A stretch of DNA of 64,000 nucleotides, from NCBI GenBank assembly GCA_016716265.1, contig JADJWQ010000006.1, positions 744,001 to 808,000 on the forward strand. Direction: 5' to 3'. The notes beneath the pieces are model-generated. The model saw nothing but the letters and a program-made list of their open reading frames with translations, was not told the origin of the DNA and ran no database searches. Of the stretch, positions 42,800-52,795 are shown piece by piece. Source of the DNA: Planctomycetota bacterium. Lineage in GTDB: Bacteria; Planctomycetota; UBA1135; UBA2386. Position 1 is the first letter of the stretch. Each line of letters begins with the position of its first letter. Made by a program: the position numbers and the translations under genes.

Positions 42800-45700
42800 A
42801 TGGCCCGCCGCCTCGCCGCCCTGCTGCTCCTCGCCTGCGCCCTGCCGGCCCCGCGGCCGGCGGCGCAGCTCCCGCCCGAGTTCGCCGACGCGCTCGCGGA
42901 GGCGCTCGGCTCCGCGCCTCGCGACCGCGCCGACGCCGCGCTGCGCGCCCGATTGCAGGCCGCCGCGAGCTCGGCGCACGTCCGGGCGCGCGCGCTGCTC
43001 GAGGTCGCGCGCGCGTTCCCGGACTCGCCGGAGGCCGACGCCGCGATCCGCGCCGGCGCCGCAGCGCTGCTCGTCTCGCTCGGCCGCAGCGACGCGCTGC
43101 CCGAGCTCGCCGCGCTGCTCGGCGGCGAGGTCGGCTTCGCTGGGTTGGAGGAGCCGACCGCGAGCGAGCCGGCGCTCCTCGTCGACGGCCTCGGTGCAGC
43201 TCTGCACGCGCGCGCCGCCCGTGACGACGCCGACCGCGCCGTGCTCGCCGAGGCCGCGGAGCTGCTCGCGCTCGCGCGCGTGACGCGCCTGCTGCCGGCG
43301 CCGGCGCGCTTCGCGAGCGACGCGCACCTCGCGGTGCCGGTCGCGCGCGCCGAGGACCTGCTGCTGCACGCGATCGCGGCACCGCCCGGCGAGCTGTCGT
43401 GGCGCGACGTCGGCCGGCTGCCGCGGCCGCTGCGCACGGTGTGGCTGCCGGCGGACCGGGCCGAACCCGAGCTCCCCGCGCTGCCGCCCGGCCGCTACGT
43501 GCTCGCGCTCGAATCGCCGCGGACCGGCTGGCGGTCGATGCGGCCCGTCGAGGTGTCGGACCTCGACGTGGTCGCGCTGTGCAGCGGCGAGCAGGTCGCG
43601 GTCCTGGCGCTGCGGGGCCGCCGACCGGTGGAGGTCAGTGCCGTGCTCCGCGCCGGGCGCGACGAGGTGCGCTTCGGGCAGATCGACGGCGTCGGCGTGC
43701 TGAGCGGCCGGCCCGACCGGGCGCTGGAGCTCGACCTCGCGGACGCCGCCGGCCACCCGGCGACGCTCGACCTGCCGGTGCCGTACACGCCGTCGCTCCC
43801 GCGCGATGCCGTACGCGTGCATTGGATGGTCGATCGGCCCTTGCACCGACCCGGCGAGGACATCGTCGGTCGCATTGCGATGAAGCAACTGGCGTGGCAG
43901 GGCCGCGGCCTGGACGCGCAGGTCGCGAGCGTACCGGCGGCGGACTGCGCATTGACGCTGCGTGCGTTCGTGGGCGGCGAGCACGAGCGGGTGATCGAGC
44001 TCCACACCGACGCACTCGGCATCGCGTGCTTCACGCTGCCGGTCCCGCCCGAGCTGCCGGACGGTCCGGTGACCCTGCGGCTCTCGCGCGCGCGGGCCGC
44101 TGGCGAGGAGCGGCTCGCCGAGGTGACGCCGACGCGCATCGAGCGCTTCGTGCGCCCGCTCGTCACGCTGCGCTGCGAAGGGCCCGCGACGGTCGACGCG
44201 GGCCGCGCAGAGCCGGTGGCCATCGCGCTGGTCGCCGAGTGGGCCTCCGGCGGGCCCGCGGCCGGGCTCGCCGTCCGCGCCGGGGTGAAGCGCGGCTGGC
44301 GCGACGAGCCCGAGTCCGCGCTGCGCACCGACGGTGCGGGTCGTGCCGAGCTGACGATCGCCCCGCCGGCCGACACCTCGGAACGGCTCGCCGTGACGTT
44401 CACCGTGCAGACCCCCGACGGCCGGACCGAGGTCGTGACGCACGCGGTCCGCGCGGAGGCGACGGGCGACGACCGCGTGGCGACCGCGTCGCGGTCGCTG
44501 GGCATCTCGGGCCCGCGCTCCCTCGTCGTCGGCATGCCGGCCGGGTTCGTCGTGAGCGGCAGACCGCGCACGCCGGTGCTGCTCGTCCGCGGGCGTGGTG
44601 ACGCGACGGCCGCGCAGGCGCTGCACCTCGACGACGACGGCCGGGCGAGCATCGAGCTGACTCCAACCGCGGCCGAATGGCCGTTCCTCGACCTCACGGT
44701 CGCCACGCTGACCGAGATCGATCGGCTGCGCATCCCGCTGCACGGCGCGCCCGCACGGCCACCCGAGCTCACGCTGCCGGCGCGCTGCGCGCCGGGTGCC
44801 ACGGTGCCGATCCGCGTCGACGCGGGTGAGCCGGGCGTCGCCGTGACGGTCGCGGTCGTCGACGAGCGCATCTTCGCGCTGGCCGACGACCGGACGCCCG
44901 CGCCGCGGATCGCGCTGGTGCCGTGGCTCCCGACTCCGCGCTGGGAGCTGGTCCGGAGCCTCGCCGCGGCGGACCCGCGCCGCGCGCTCGCCGAGCTGCT
45001 GAGCGAAGGGCGCGTGCCGCCGCCGGAGCCGGACCGCCGCATGCACGGGTCGCCTGGCGCGGCCGGCGCCGCCGCGGGTCCGGGGGCGTCCGCGCCACCG
45101 CCGCTCCGCGCCGACTTCCGCGCGACCGCGGCGTTCGTGACTCTGGTCAGCGACGCCGACGGCATCGCGGCGACGAGTGTCGCCATGCCCGACGACCTGA
45201 CCACGTGGCGCGTGACGGTCGTCAGCGTGGCCGCCGACGGCGACGGCTTCCTGCTGCGCCGCACGCTCGCCGCGCGCCTGCCGCTCGCCGCCGAGCCGCG
45301 CCTGCCGCGCGTGCTGCGCGCGGGCGATGCGCTCGCGATCCCGGTGCTGCTCGACCGCGCCGCGGACGCCGCGGCGTCGACCGACACCCCGGAGCTCACG
45401 GCCAGCGCTCTGGGCGACGGCACGCTGGCCGTCGACGTCGCGGGCACCCCGCCGGTGCCCGCCGGCCGGACCGCGACCGCGTCGCTGGCGCTGCGCGCTG
45501 TCGCGCCGGGCGACGCCGCGCTGCGCCTCGACCTGCGGCTCGGCGAGCATGCCGACAGCTCCTCGCGCGCACTGCCGGTCGCGCCCGACGCGGTCGACGT
45601 GCCGGTGGTCGCGAGCGGTGCCGGGACGCGCCGCGTGACGGTCGCCACACCGGGCGACTCGACCCCGGACGCCGGCCTCGAGGTCGTCGTGCTCGGCACG

Positions 45701-48700
45701 GATGCCGCGCTGCGCGACCTGTGCCGCGAGCGGCTCGAGGACTACCCGCACGGCTGCATCGAGCAGACGCTGTCGGGGCTCCTGCCGTTCTTCGCCGAAG
45801 CGCGCGGCGCGCGCGCTCACGGCCGACCGGCCCCGACGATGGACGACGCGTTCCGCGACCGGCTGCGGCGCGGACTCGCACACGTGCGCGAGCTGCAGGA
45901 CGGCCCCGGCGGGGCGTTCGCGTGGTGGCCGGGCGACGGCGTCGATCCCGCGATGACCGCGGTCGTGCTGCACGGCCTGTGCGTGTTGCGCGACGCCGGG
46001 CTCGATCCGGACGCCGCCGGGCTGCGCTGTGATCCGAGCCGCGAGCCGTTCGTTACCGCATTGACGCGCACAGTGGCGGACGCCGGCGACCCGAACGCCG
46101 AGGAGCTCGCCGTCGCGGTGCTGCGACGCTGCCCCGATTGCGCGGCGGCCCGCAATGCGGTCGGCGCGCTGACCGACAGCGACCGTGCGCTGCCCCGCGG
46201 CCTGGCCGTGCGCGCCGGGCTCGCGTGGCTCGCCGCCGGCGACCACGCGCGGGCCGCGCGCTGCCTGGAGCGCGCGACCAGCGGCGACGCACCGACCGCT
46301 CGGGACCACCCGATCGACGCCCCGGTCGCGGTCGCTGCCTGGCAGCTCGAGCTCGCGTTCGGACTCGCGCCCGACGCCGACCACGCGGGCGCCGCGAGCG
46401 CGCTCGCGCAGCACGTGCTGGCCGGACGCACGTCGACGCTCGCGACCGGCACGGCGCTGACCGCATTGTGGCTCGTCGCCGACCTCCGGCCGGCGGCGCT
46501 CGGCGAGGTCCCGGTCGCCGTGGTCGCGGGCCGGTCGGTGCGTGAGCTGACGCTGACGGAAGCGGACGGCTTCCGTGCGCGCCTGTCGCTGCCGTTCGCC
46601 ACCCAGGTCGACGTCACCGCCGAGGCGGAGACCATGCTGCGACTCGTCGTCCGCGGGGCGCGGCGCGAGCGTGCGTCGACGCACCCGGCGTCGGCCGAGC
46701 CTCTGACGATCGAGCGCGCGCTGGTCGACGGCGACGGCCGCGATGTCGCTGCGCTCCATTGCGGTGAGGTGATCGCCGTGCGGATCCGCGTGGCGTCGAG
46801 CGAGCGCGTCGACTACGCCGTGGTCGAATGCCCGCTGCCGGCGGGCTTCGAGCTGCCCGTGCCGCCGCGGTGGGTCGAGCGCTTCGACGACCGGATCGCG
46901 TTCACGCTGCGGCGCATCGACCCCGGAGACGTCGTCGAGCGGACGATCGCGGTCGTGCCGACGCTCGCCGGCCACGCGCTGTGGCCGCCGGTCACGGTCG
47001 CGGCGATGTACCTCGACGGCGTCGGCGGCAGCTCGTCTGGCGGCTTCGTCGAGGTGGCCGCCGCGCGCGACGAGGCGACGGCGTCCGCCGCGGAGGAGTC
47101 GGCCTCGCCGGACGACGACGCGGCGAGCGGGACGACTCCCGCGCGCACGCGGTCCCGCCGCCACCCAGACCCCGCGGAGCGCGCCTGGCAGCTCGCCGAT
47201 CGCCTCGCCAATGCCTGGCACGACGGACTCGACGACGAGACGGTCTTCGACGAGTCCCCGACCGCGACGCGCGCGGCGGCGCGCGCGGCGCAGCGGCTCA
47301 CCGAGCTCGCCGACCTCGCCGCGCGCGATCCGGTGGCGGCACTCTCTGCACTGAGCGAGCTGCGACACCGGTTGCCGTACCGCGACCCGAGCGGCGCACT
47401 GTGGGCATCGCAGTGGTGGCCGCAGCGCTGCACCGGCGGCGCGCTCGCGCCGTGGCGCCTCGCGTTGCTCACACGGCTGACGCAGCTGGAGCGGACCACG
47501 GCAGCCGACGCGGTCCCGGAGCTGGAGCGCCGGGCGCTGGCGGGCGTCGACGTCGACGACGAGGTCGTCTCGCTGCTCGACGTGCTCGATGCCGAGCGCC
47601 ATGGGTCCGAGCGACAGCTCGCCCAGGCCCGCCTGCTGCAGGCCGCATTGCCGGCATTGCCGTCGCTCGTCGACGAGCTGCTCGAGACGATCGAGCCGTC
47701 GCCGGCGACCGCGGCGCTCAACGCCGCGCTGCGCGAGGTGCTCGCGACCGGCGACGCCGACACGCGCGCGGCGGCGTTCGCGCGCCTGCCGCTCGCCGAC
47801 CGCGCGGCGATGCCGCCAGCCAGCGTGGCGGCGCTCGCCGGACCCTGGCAGTGCGGGTCGATCGTCGAGACGCTCGCCGCCACCGACGCGGGCCGTACCG
47901 AGCTGCTGCGGCTGCTCGCCGACCCCGAGTTCCTCGACCACGCCGACTACGAGCTGGCCGACCTGCTGCCCCGCGACCTGTGGCGGGACGCGCCGCTGTG
48001 TGCATTCGAGGCGATCGCCCGGTACGAGCCCCCGCGCGAGGTCGCGGACCGGCTCACCGGTGCGCGGGTCCCGACCGCTGCGCTGCAGTGCGCGCTCGCC
48101 GCTGCGGACGATGCAGACTGGACGGCGGCGCTGGCGGGTGCTCTCCGCGCCCGGCGGGCCGACGGCCTCGGGGTCGCGCTCGACGCCGGGACCCCGCGGC
48201 TCGCTGCCTGGCACACGGCGCTCGCGGCCGCTGCGCGCGACGACGCCGGCGCATTGCAGGAGCTCTTCGCGCGGCTGCGATCCGACGAGGCCTCCTGGGC
48301 GATCGACGATTCCGCGCTCGACGCGTTCCTGCTCGATCGGCTCGCCGAGCTCGCCCCGTCGTCCTGGCTCGCGCAGCATGCGGAGGAGCTGGACGCGGAG
48401 CGCTGGGAGCTCGCGTTCGCGCGGCTGTCGGCAGCCGACCGCGCAGGCATCCTGCGCGGCACGACCGTGCCGTTGCCCACCTGGTCGACGCCCGCCGGCG
48501 ACGACGAGGTCGACGCGCTGCTGGCGTGCATATCGCGCCTGTCCACAGCGGACGACGAGTTCGACATCGACGAGCCGCTCCGGGCGCTGTGCCGCTGCGA
48601 GGCCGCGGCGATGCGATTGCGCGGACAGCTCACCGAGCTCCCCGCGCCGGTGTGGAGCGCCGCGCTCGACGTGCTCGCCGATGCGCTGTGGCTCGACTCC

Positions 48701-48838
48701 GACACGCGGGAGCCGGTCGACGCTCCGCCGATCGAGCGCGCATTGCACCTCGTCCGGCAATTCGGTCCGCACGCGACGCTCGACGACGCCGAGCGCCGCG
48801 CGCTCCGCCGCGCGCTCGCATTGCGCGGTCTGTGGTGA
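42800..48838 (+). CDS. Alpha-2-macroglobulin family protein with thioester and long helical tail
   Basis: A 2,012-aa exported protein (signal ends near PAAQ). Residues about 330-990 carry the macroglobulin-type beta domains (VHWMVDRPLHRPGEDI is the MG start seen in bacterial A2Ms, VVDERIFAL, TWRVTVVSVAADGDGF). The thioester motif YPHGCIEQTLS has Cys986, and the thioester helical domain follows (AWWPGDGVDPAMTAVVLHGL). A receptor-like beta domain ends near 1415 (ECPLPAGFELP). An acidic linker leads to about 550 residues of Ala/Leu/Arg-rich helical repeats not found in standard bacterial A2M. The family traps proteases by bait-region cleavage. ATG 42800 chosen; TTG 42782 and GTG 42791 are in frame upstream. 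Confidence 0.92.
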   Translation: MARRLAALLLLACALPAPRPAAQLPPEFADALAEALGSAPRDRADAALRARLQAAASSAHVRARALLEVARAFPDSPEADAAIRAGAAALLVSLGRSDALPELAALLGGEVGFAGLEEPTASEPALLVDGLGAALHARAARDDADRAVLAEAAELLALARVTRLLPAPARFASDAHLAVPVARAEDLLLHAIAAPPGELSWRDVGRLPRPLRTVWLPADRAEPELPALPPGRYVLALESPRTGWRSMRPVEVSDLDVVALCSGEQVAVLALRGRRPVEVSAVLRAGRDEVRFGQIDGVGVLSGRPDRALELDLADAAGHPATLDLPVPYTPSLPRDAVRVHWMVDRPLHRPGEDIVGRIAMKQLAWQGRGLDAQVASVPAADCALTLRAFVGGEHERVIELHTDALGIACFTLPVPPELPDGPVTLRLSRARAAGEERLAEVTPTRIERFVRPLVTLRCEGPATVDAGRAEPVAIALVAEWASGGPAAGLAVRAGVKRGWRDEPESALRTDGAGRAELTIAPPADTSERLAVTFTVQTPDGRTEVVTHAVRAEATGDDRVATASRSLGISGPRSLVVGMPAGFVVSGRPRTPVLLVRGRGDATAAQALHLDDDGRASIELTPTAAEWPFLDLTVATLTEIDRLRIPLHGAPARPPELTLPARCAPGATVPIRVDAGEPGVAVTVAVVDERIFALADDRTPAPRIALVPWLPTPRWELVRSLAAADPRRALAELLSEGRVPPPEPDRRMHGSPGAAGAAAGPGASAPPPLRADFRATAAFVTLVSDADGIAATSVAMPDDLTTWRVTVVSVAADGDGFLLRRTLAARLPLAAEPRLPRVLRAGDALAIPVLLDRAADAAASTDTPELTASALGDGTLAVDVAGTPPVPAGRTATASLALRAVAPGDAALRLDLRLGEHADSSSRALPVAPDAVDVPVVASGAGTRRVTVATPGDSTPDAGLEVVVLGTDAALRDLCRERLEDYPHGCIEQTLSGLLPFFAEARGARAHGRPAPTMDDAFRDRLRRGLAHVRELQDGPGGAFAWWPGDGVDPAMTAVVLHGLCVLRDAGLDPDAAGLRCDPSREPFVTALTRTVADAGDPNAEELAVAVLRRCPDCAAARNAVGALTDSDRALPRGLAVRAGLAWLAAGDHARAARCLERATSGDAPTARDHPIDAPVAVAAWQLELAFGLAPDADHAGAASALAQHVLAGRTSTLATGTALTALWLVADLRPAALGEVPVAVVAGRSVRELTLTEADGFRARLSLPFATQVDVTAEAETMLRLVVRGARRERASTHPASAEPLTIERALVDGDGRDVAALHCGEVIAVRIRVASSERVDYAVVECPLPAGFELPVPPRWVERFDDRIAFTLRRIDPGDVVERTIAVVPTLAGHALWPPVTVAAMYLDGVGGSSSGGFVEVAAARDEATASAAEESASPDDDAASGTTPARTRSRRHPDPAERAWQLADRLANAWHDGLDDETVFDESPTATRAAARAAQRLTELADLAARDPVAALSALSELRHRLPYRDPSGALWASQWWPQRCTGGALAPWRLALLTRLTQLERTTAADAVPELERRALAGVDVDDEVVSLLDVLDAERHGSERQLAQARLLQAALPALPSLVDELLETIEPSPATAALNAALREVLATGDADTRAAAFARLPLADRAAMPPASVAALAGPWQCGSIVETLAATDAGRTELLRLLADPEFLDHADYELADLLPRDLWRDAPLCAFEAIARYEPPREVADRLTGARVPTAALQCALAAADDADWTAALAGALRARRADGLGVALDAGTPRLAAWHTALAAAARDDAGALQELFARLRSDEASWAIDDSALDAFLLDRLAELAPSSWLAQHAEELDAERWELAFARLSAADRAGILRGTTVPLPTWSTPAGDDEVDALLACISRLSTADDEFDIDEPLRALCRCEAAAMRLRGQLTELPAPVWSAALDVLADALWLDSDTREPVDAPPIERALHLVRQFGPHATLDDAERRALRRALALRGLW

Positions 48839-48853
48839 CGCGCACGCCGCCGG

Positions 48854-51827
48854 TCAGCGCGCGGAGCGCGACGGCGCGGGTGGCGGCTCCGGGAACAGCA
48901 CGATGCGCAGGGACTCGACCGCCGGAGGCGGCAGCGCCCGCACCGCCGGCTCGAAGCCCGGCACGATCACGACGAGCTGGCCGTCGAACGGCTGCGCCGG
49001 CACCCAGAGCCGGTCGCCGCCGGGCGTCAGGGGCTGCAGGCGGTCGTCCGTCGCGACGGCCATCGACCCGATGCGCCAGCCGGCGACGCCGGCGACCGGC
49101 GGCGAGCCGGCGGGCGCCACCACCGTGACGTCCAGCGGACGGAGCGCTGCACGCAGGTCGACGTCGACGCGCTGCCAGGGGCCGGTCCGGACCGAGCGTC
49201 AGCGGGATGGCGCGGAGCGGCCAGCGGGCAGCACCGAGGCCGACGCGCAGCTCGTAGTCACCCGCCGGCAGGCCCCGCCAGCGCGCCAGCGCGTCGTCGG
49301 GGTCGACGCCTTCGATCGCGGGGCGCATCGGCCGACCACCGGCATCGACGAGCTGCGCGCTCAGCGCCGCGCGCGCTCCGGCGGGCACCGTCGCGAACAC
49401 CTCGACAGCGGCTCCCGGCTCCAGATCGACGGTGAGCTCGTCGCCGCGCCGCACGAACTCGACGGACCGCACGCGCGCAGCGTCCGGCGCAGTCACGAGC
49501 GCGCCCCAGCGGCGACCGTCGTCCGCCGCGCGGACCACGAAGCGCCCGGCGCCCTCCATGGCGACGTGCCGGGCCATGCCGGCGCCGGCGAGCTGCCAGT
49601 CGTCCTCCTCCGGCACGTAGTGCGTGAGGAGCACGCTCGGCAGCGCGCGCGGCGGCTCGCCGCCGACCGTGACGTCGACGACGGCGAGCAGCGGCAGCTC
49701 CGCCATGACGACATCGCCCAGCTCGTGCTCCCCCGCACCGAGCTCGCCGAGATCCGGCAGCCGCCCCCACAGACGACCATCCCGGTGGCGTTCGACCTGC
49801 CCGCAGCGCACGTCGCAGAACCGGCTGCCGATCGCGTCCGCCTCGAGCTCCAGCCGGAAGCGCCCGTCGGCGGACGTCACGAACCGGGCGAGGTCGAAGG
49901 GCGCGCCGCAGTCCGTGCCGAGCCGGGCCAGCAGACCGGGCAACGGCCGGCCGCGCACGTCGACGAGACGCCCCGTCAACGACACGGCACCCGCCGGGAT
50001 CGGCAACTCGACCTCGCACCGACCGCCCGCGGGCGGGGCGTCGAAGACGACGTGCGGCGCGACGCCTGCCCGCCCGTCGTCCAACCGGACCTCGCAGCGC
50101 GGGCCGCGCACGGCGACGCAGCGGAACTCGCAGCGCCCGGGCCCGAGCGGAAGGGCGCCGAGGTACTCCCAGCCGCTCGCGCCGGCCTCGCCACCGGCGG
50201 GCCCGAGCGCCCGCAGCTCGACCTGGCCCTCGCCGCTGTCCTGCCAGGCACGACCCGCGGCGTCGACGCACCGCACGACGACCGCCGCAGTCGGCGGCAC
50301 CGGCAGCCTCACCGGCCCGACCGGCCAGGCGTCGAGCCACAGGTCGACGCCGGGCGGAGCGTCGAGCCCCGGCATGGCAACCTCGATGCGCACGCCGTCG
50401 GGCGCGATCGGGAAGCGCGCGGTGTCCTCGCCGATCCGCGTGCCGAGGCCGCGCAGCGCAACGCGCCCGTCGCGGTCGGTCACCCCGATCAGCCAGTGGC
50501 CGCGCAAGGCGCGCGCATTGCTTCGCAGCGCTGCCCAGCGCGGCTCCTTCCAGGCCGGGAGCAAGTACAGGTGGACGCCCTCGACCGGCGCGCCCGAGCG
50601 CTCGTCGACGACGCGGACCTCGGCGCGCGGGTCCGGTGCGAGGCGCAGCGTCAGCGTGCGCCCGGCGATCAGCTCCGCGCCGCGGATCGTGAGCGAGCCG
50701 GCGAGATCACCGTGTTCGCTGCACAGCAGCAGCGACTCGCCGACCGGCACCTCGACGAGTCCGTCGGCGTCGGCCGTCAGCACGCTGCCGAAGCGCGCGT
50801 AGAGCGCGAAGTCGTCACCGCCGAAGCGATCGACCGCCGCCTGGGCCGACGCGTCGAGCGACGGCCAGTCGAGACCGTCGGGCAGCGCCGCCACCCGCGC
50901 GGCCGGCACCGGCGCCCCGCTGGCGCCGTCGACGACGCGCACGCGGGCGACCAGCCCGGTCGGGCCCGGCGCGGGGGGCGTCACGGCGGCGGGCGAGTCG
51001 ATCGCGCTGCGCGCCGGTGCCGCGCCGTCGGCCACGGTGTGGACGCCCCCAGCGCCGGCGGTCGCCACGCGCTCCGCCACCGTCCGCTCGACCGGGGCCG
51101 CGGGCGGCTGCGAGGATGGCGCCCAGGCAGTCCACGACGCGAGCGCCGCGCCGATCAGCAGCAGGACGACGAGCACTGACGACACCAGACCGGTCTTTCC
51201 CATGCCGAGTACGACTCCGAGCAGCGTGCCGAACGGGACGGTCGCGGCAGCCGGTCGGAGCCCGGCGATCGCGAGCAGCGCCGGCGAACGCCGCCACGCG
51301 TCGCCGCCGCCGTACCGCGCAGCGAGCCGGCGACGCAGTTCGACGACACCGCGGTGGATCCGCTGGCGCACGTTCGCCGCGGACACACCGAGGTCCGCGG
51401 CGATCTTCGCGACGTCGTGCCCATGGAGATAGCGGAGCACGACCGCCTCGCGCAGCGTGTCCGGCAGATCCACCACCGCCTGCGTGACGATCGCACAGGT
51501 CTGCAGCCGCTCGACCGTCTCGGCGGCGGAGAGCTCGGCGGCGGCGGGCTCGGCGGCGCTGCGCGCCGTGACCTCCCGCTCGCGCCGCTCGCGCGCGCTG
51601 TCCTTGCGGCGCCAGTCGATCACGACCCGCCGCGCGATCGTCCGCAGGTAGACCAGCGCCGCCGCCGGCTCCCGAGGCGGGCGCTGCAAGGCGCGCAGCC
51701 AGACCTCCTGCAGCACGTCTTCTGCGTCACCCCGCCCGCGGAGCAGCGCGCGCACGAGGGGCCGGAGCTCCGACTCGTGCCGGCGCAGCTCCTCGACGAA
51801 CGTCGCAGCATCGCGATCCGCAGCCAT
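48854..51827 (-). CDS. ECF sigma factor fused to a membrane anchor and large extracytoplasmic domain; one-base frameshift
   Basis: About 990 residues if the shift is corrected. Residues 13-80 are sigma region 2 (RGDAEDVLQEVWLRALQ, YLRTIARRVVIDWRRKD) and 110-170 region 4 (DLPDTLREAVVLRYLHGHDV...VRQRIHRG). A membrane helix lies at about 213-232, followed by a Pro/Ala linker and roughly 700 residues of carboxypeptidase-regulatory-like beta modules (RVRVVDGASGAPVPAARV, SLTGRLVDVRGRPLPGLL). Near base 49186 the frame changes by one base: before it ends ...TLGPD, after it continues GPWQRVDVDLRAALRP to the stop at 48854. Planctomycete ECF factors with membrane-anchored extensions are known. Tail to tail with the macroglobulin gene, 15 bp apart. 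Confidence 0.85.
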
Positions 51828-51977
51828 ACCAGCGCCACAAGACGGAGCGATCCGCGGCGCGTGACAGACATTCTGCACGATCGCATGTCGCAGTGGCCGG
51901 CCACCGGGACGATCCGGCGCAAACTCGCGCGGTGGACCGTGGGCGCGCGCGCCGTGCGCGGCTTTGATCGAGGCCCG

Positions 51978-52772
51978 ATGCGCACCCTCCGTGACTTCGT
52001 CGGCGTCCTCGACCTCCACCTCGCGATCGTCGTCGTGCTCGCGCTCGCCGCGACCTGGCTGTGCCGGCGGTTCGACGTCGTGGCGGAGCTCCCGGCGTCG
52101 CTGATCGGCGTCGCCGTGGTGTTCCCGATCGTGTTCTCCATCCACGCCGCCTACCGCCGGCGCGAGGAGGCGCTGCGCGCGATCGCGAACATCCAGGGCG
52201 ATGGCACGGCACTGGTGCTGGCGGCGCGCCACTGGGTCGCCGAACCGGACCCGGACCTCGAGCGCGGTGTCGCCGCCGCGGTCGGTGACGTGCTCACCGC
52301 GATGGCCGCGTTCCTGCGCGACCGGAGCCGCACCAGCGACGACCGGCGCCGCGTCCATACCGCGCTCGCCAGGTTGTCGCGCCAGGTCCAGCGGCTGCGC
52401 GGCGCCGGCGTCGCGCCGCCCGAGATGGCGCGCGCGCACGACTCGCTGCGGATGATCTACGCGTGGTTCGAGGAGCTCGCCAACATCGCGGACTATCGAA
52501 CGCCGCAGTCGCTGCGCGCGTACAGCAAGGTGTTCCTCAATGCGTTCCCGCTGCTGTTCGCACCCCAGTTCGCATTGCTCGGCGCACAATACGGCGATGC
52601 GATCGGCTATGGGATCGCGGTCGTGTACGGCGTCGTGCTGGTGGCGCTCGACAACGTGCAGGACCGGCTCGAGGATCCGTTCGATCTCGACGGCATCGAC
52701 GACATCGATCTGGAGCTGCACGCCCGGCAACGGCTGGCGCTCGACGGCCTGCGCGACGCCGAAGACGGTTGA
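51978..52772 (+). CDS. Bestrophin-like membrane protein
   Basis: A 264-aa protein with two N-terminal helices (LAIVVVLALAATWLC, LIGVAVVFPIVFSI), a helical middle and two C-terminal helices. The end reads NVQDRLEDPFDLDGIDDIDL, similar to the Glu/Asp-rich belt that follows the last helix in bestrophin-type channels and UPF0187-like proteins. A chloride-channel role would be speculative. It diverges from the sigma fusion (150 bp between starts) and converges on the serpin gene. Confidence 0.6.
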   Translation: MRTLRDFVGVLDLHLAIVVVLALAATWLCRRFDVVAELPASLIGVAVVFPIVFSIHAAYRRREEALRAIANIQGDGTALVLAARHWVAEPDPDLERGVAAAVGDVLTAMAAFLRDRSRTSDDRRRVHTALARLSRQVQRLRGAGVAPPEMARAHDSLRMIYAWFEELANIADYRTPQSLRAYSKVFLNAFPLLFAPQFALLGAQYGDAIGYGIAVVYGVVLVALDNVQDRLEDPFDLDGIDDIDLELHARQRLALDGLRDAEDG

Positions 52773-52795
52773 CCCGCTCTCGCGGGCCGGCGCGC

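Noticed and set aside
42554..48772. A 2,072-codon open frame on the minus strand opposite the macroglobulin
   Set aside because: It is Arg/Gln/His-rich without domains and mirrors the codon pattern of the real gene; long antisense frames are expected at this G+C content.
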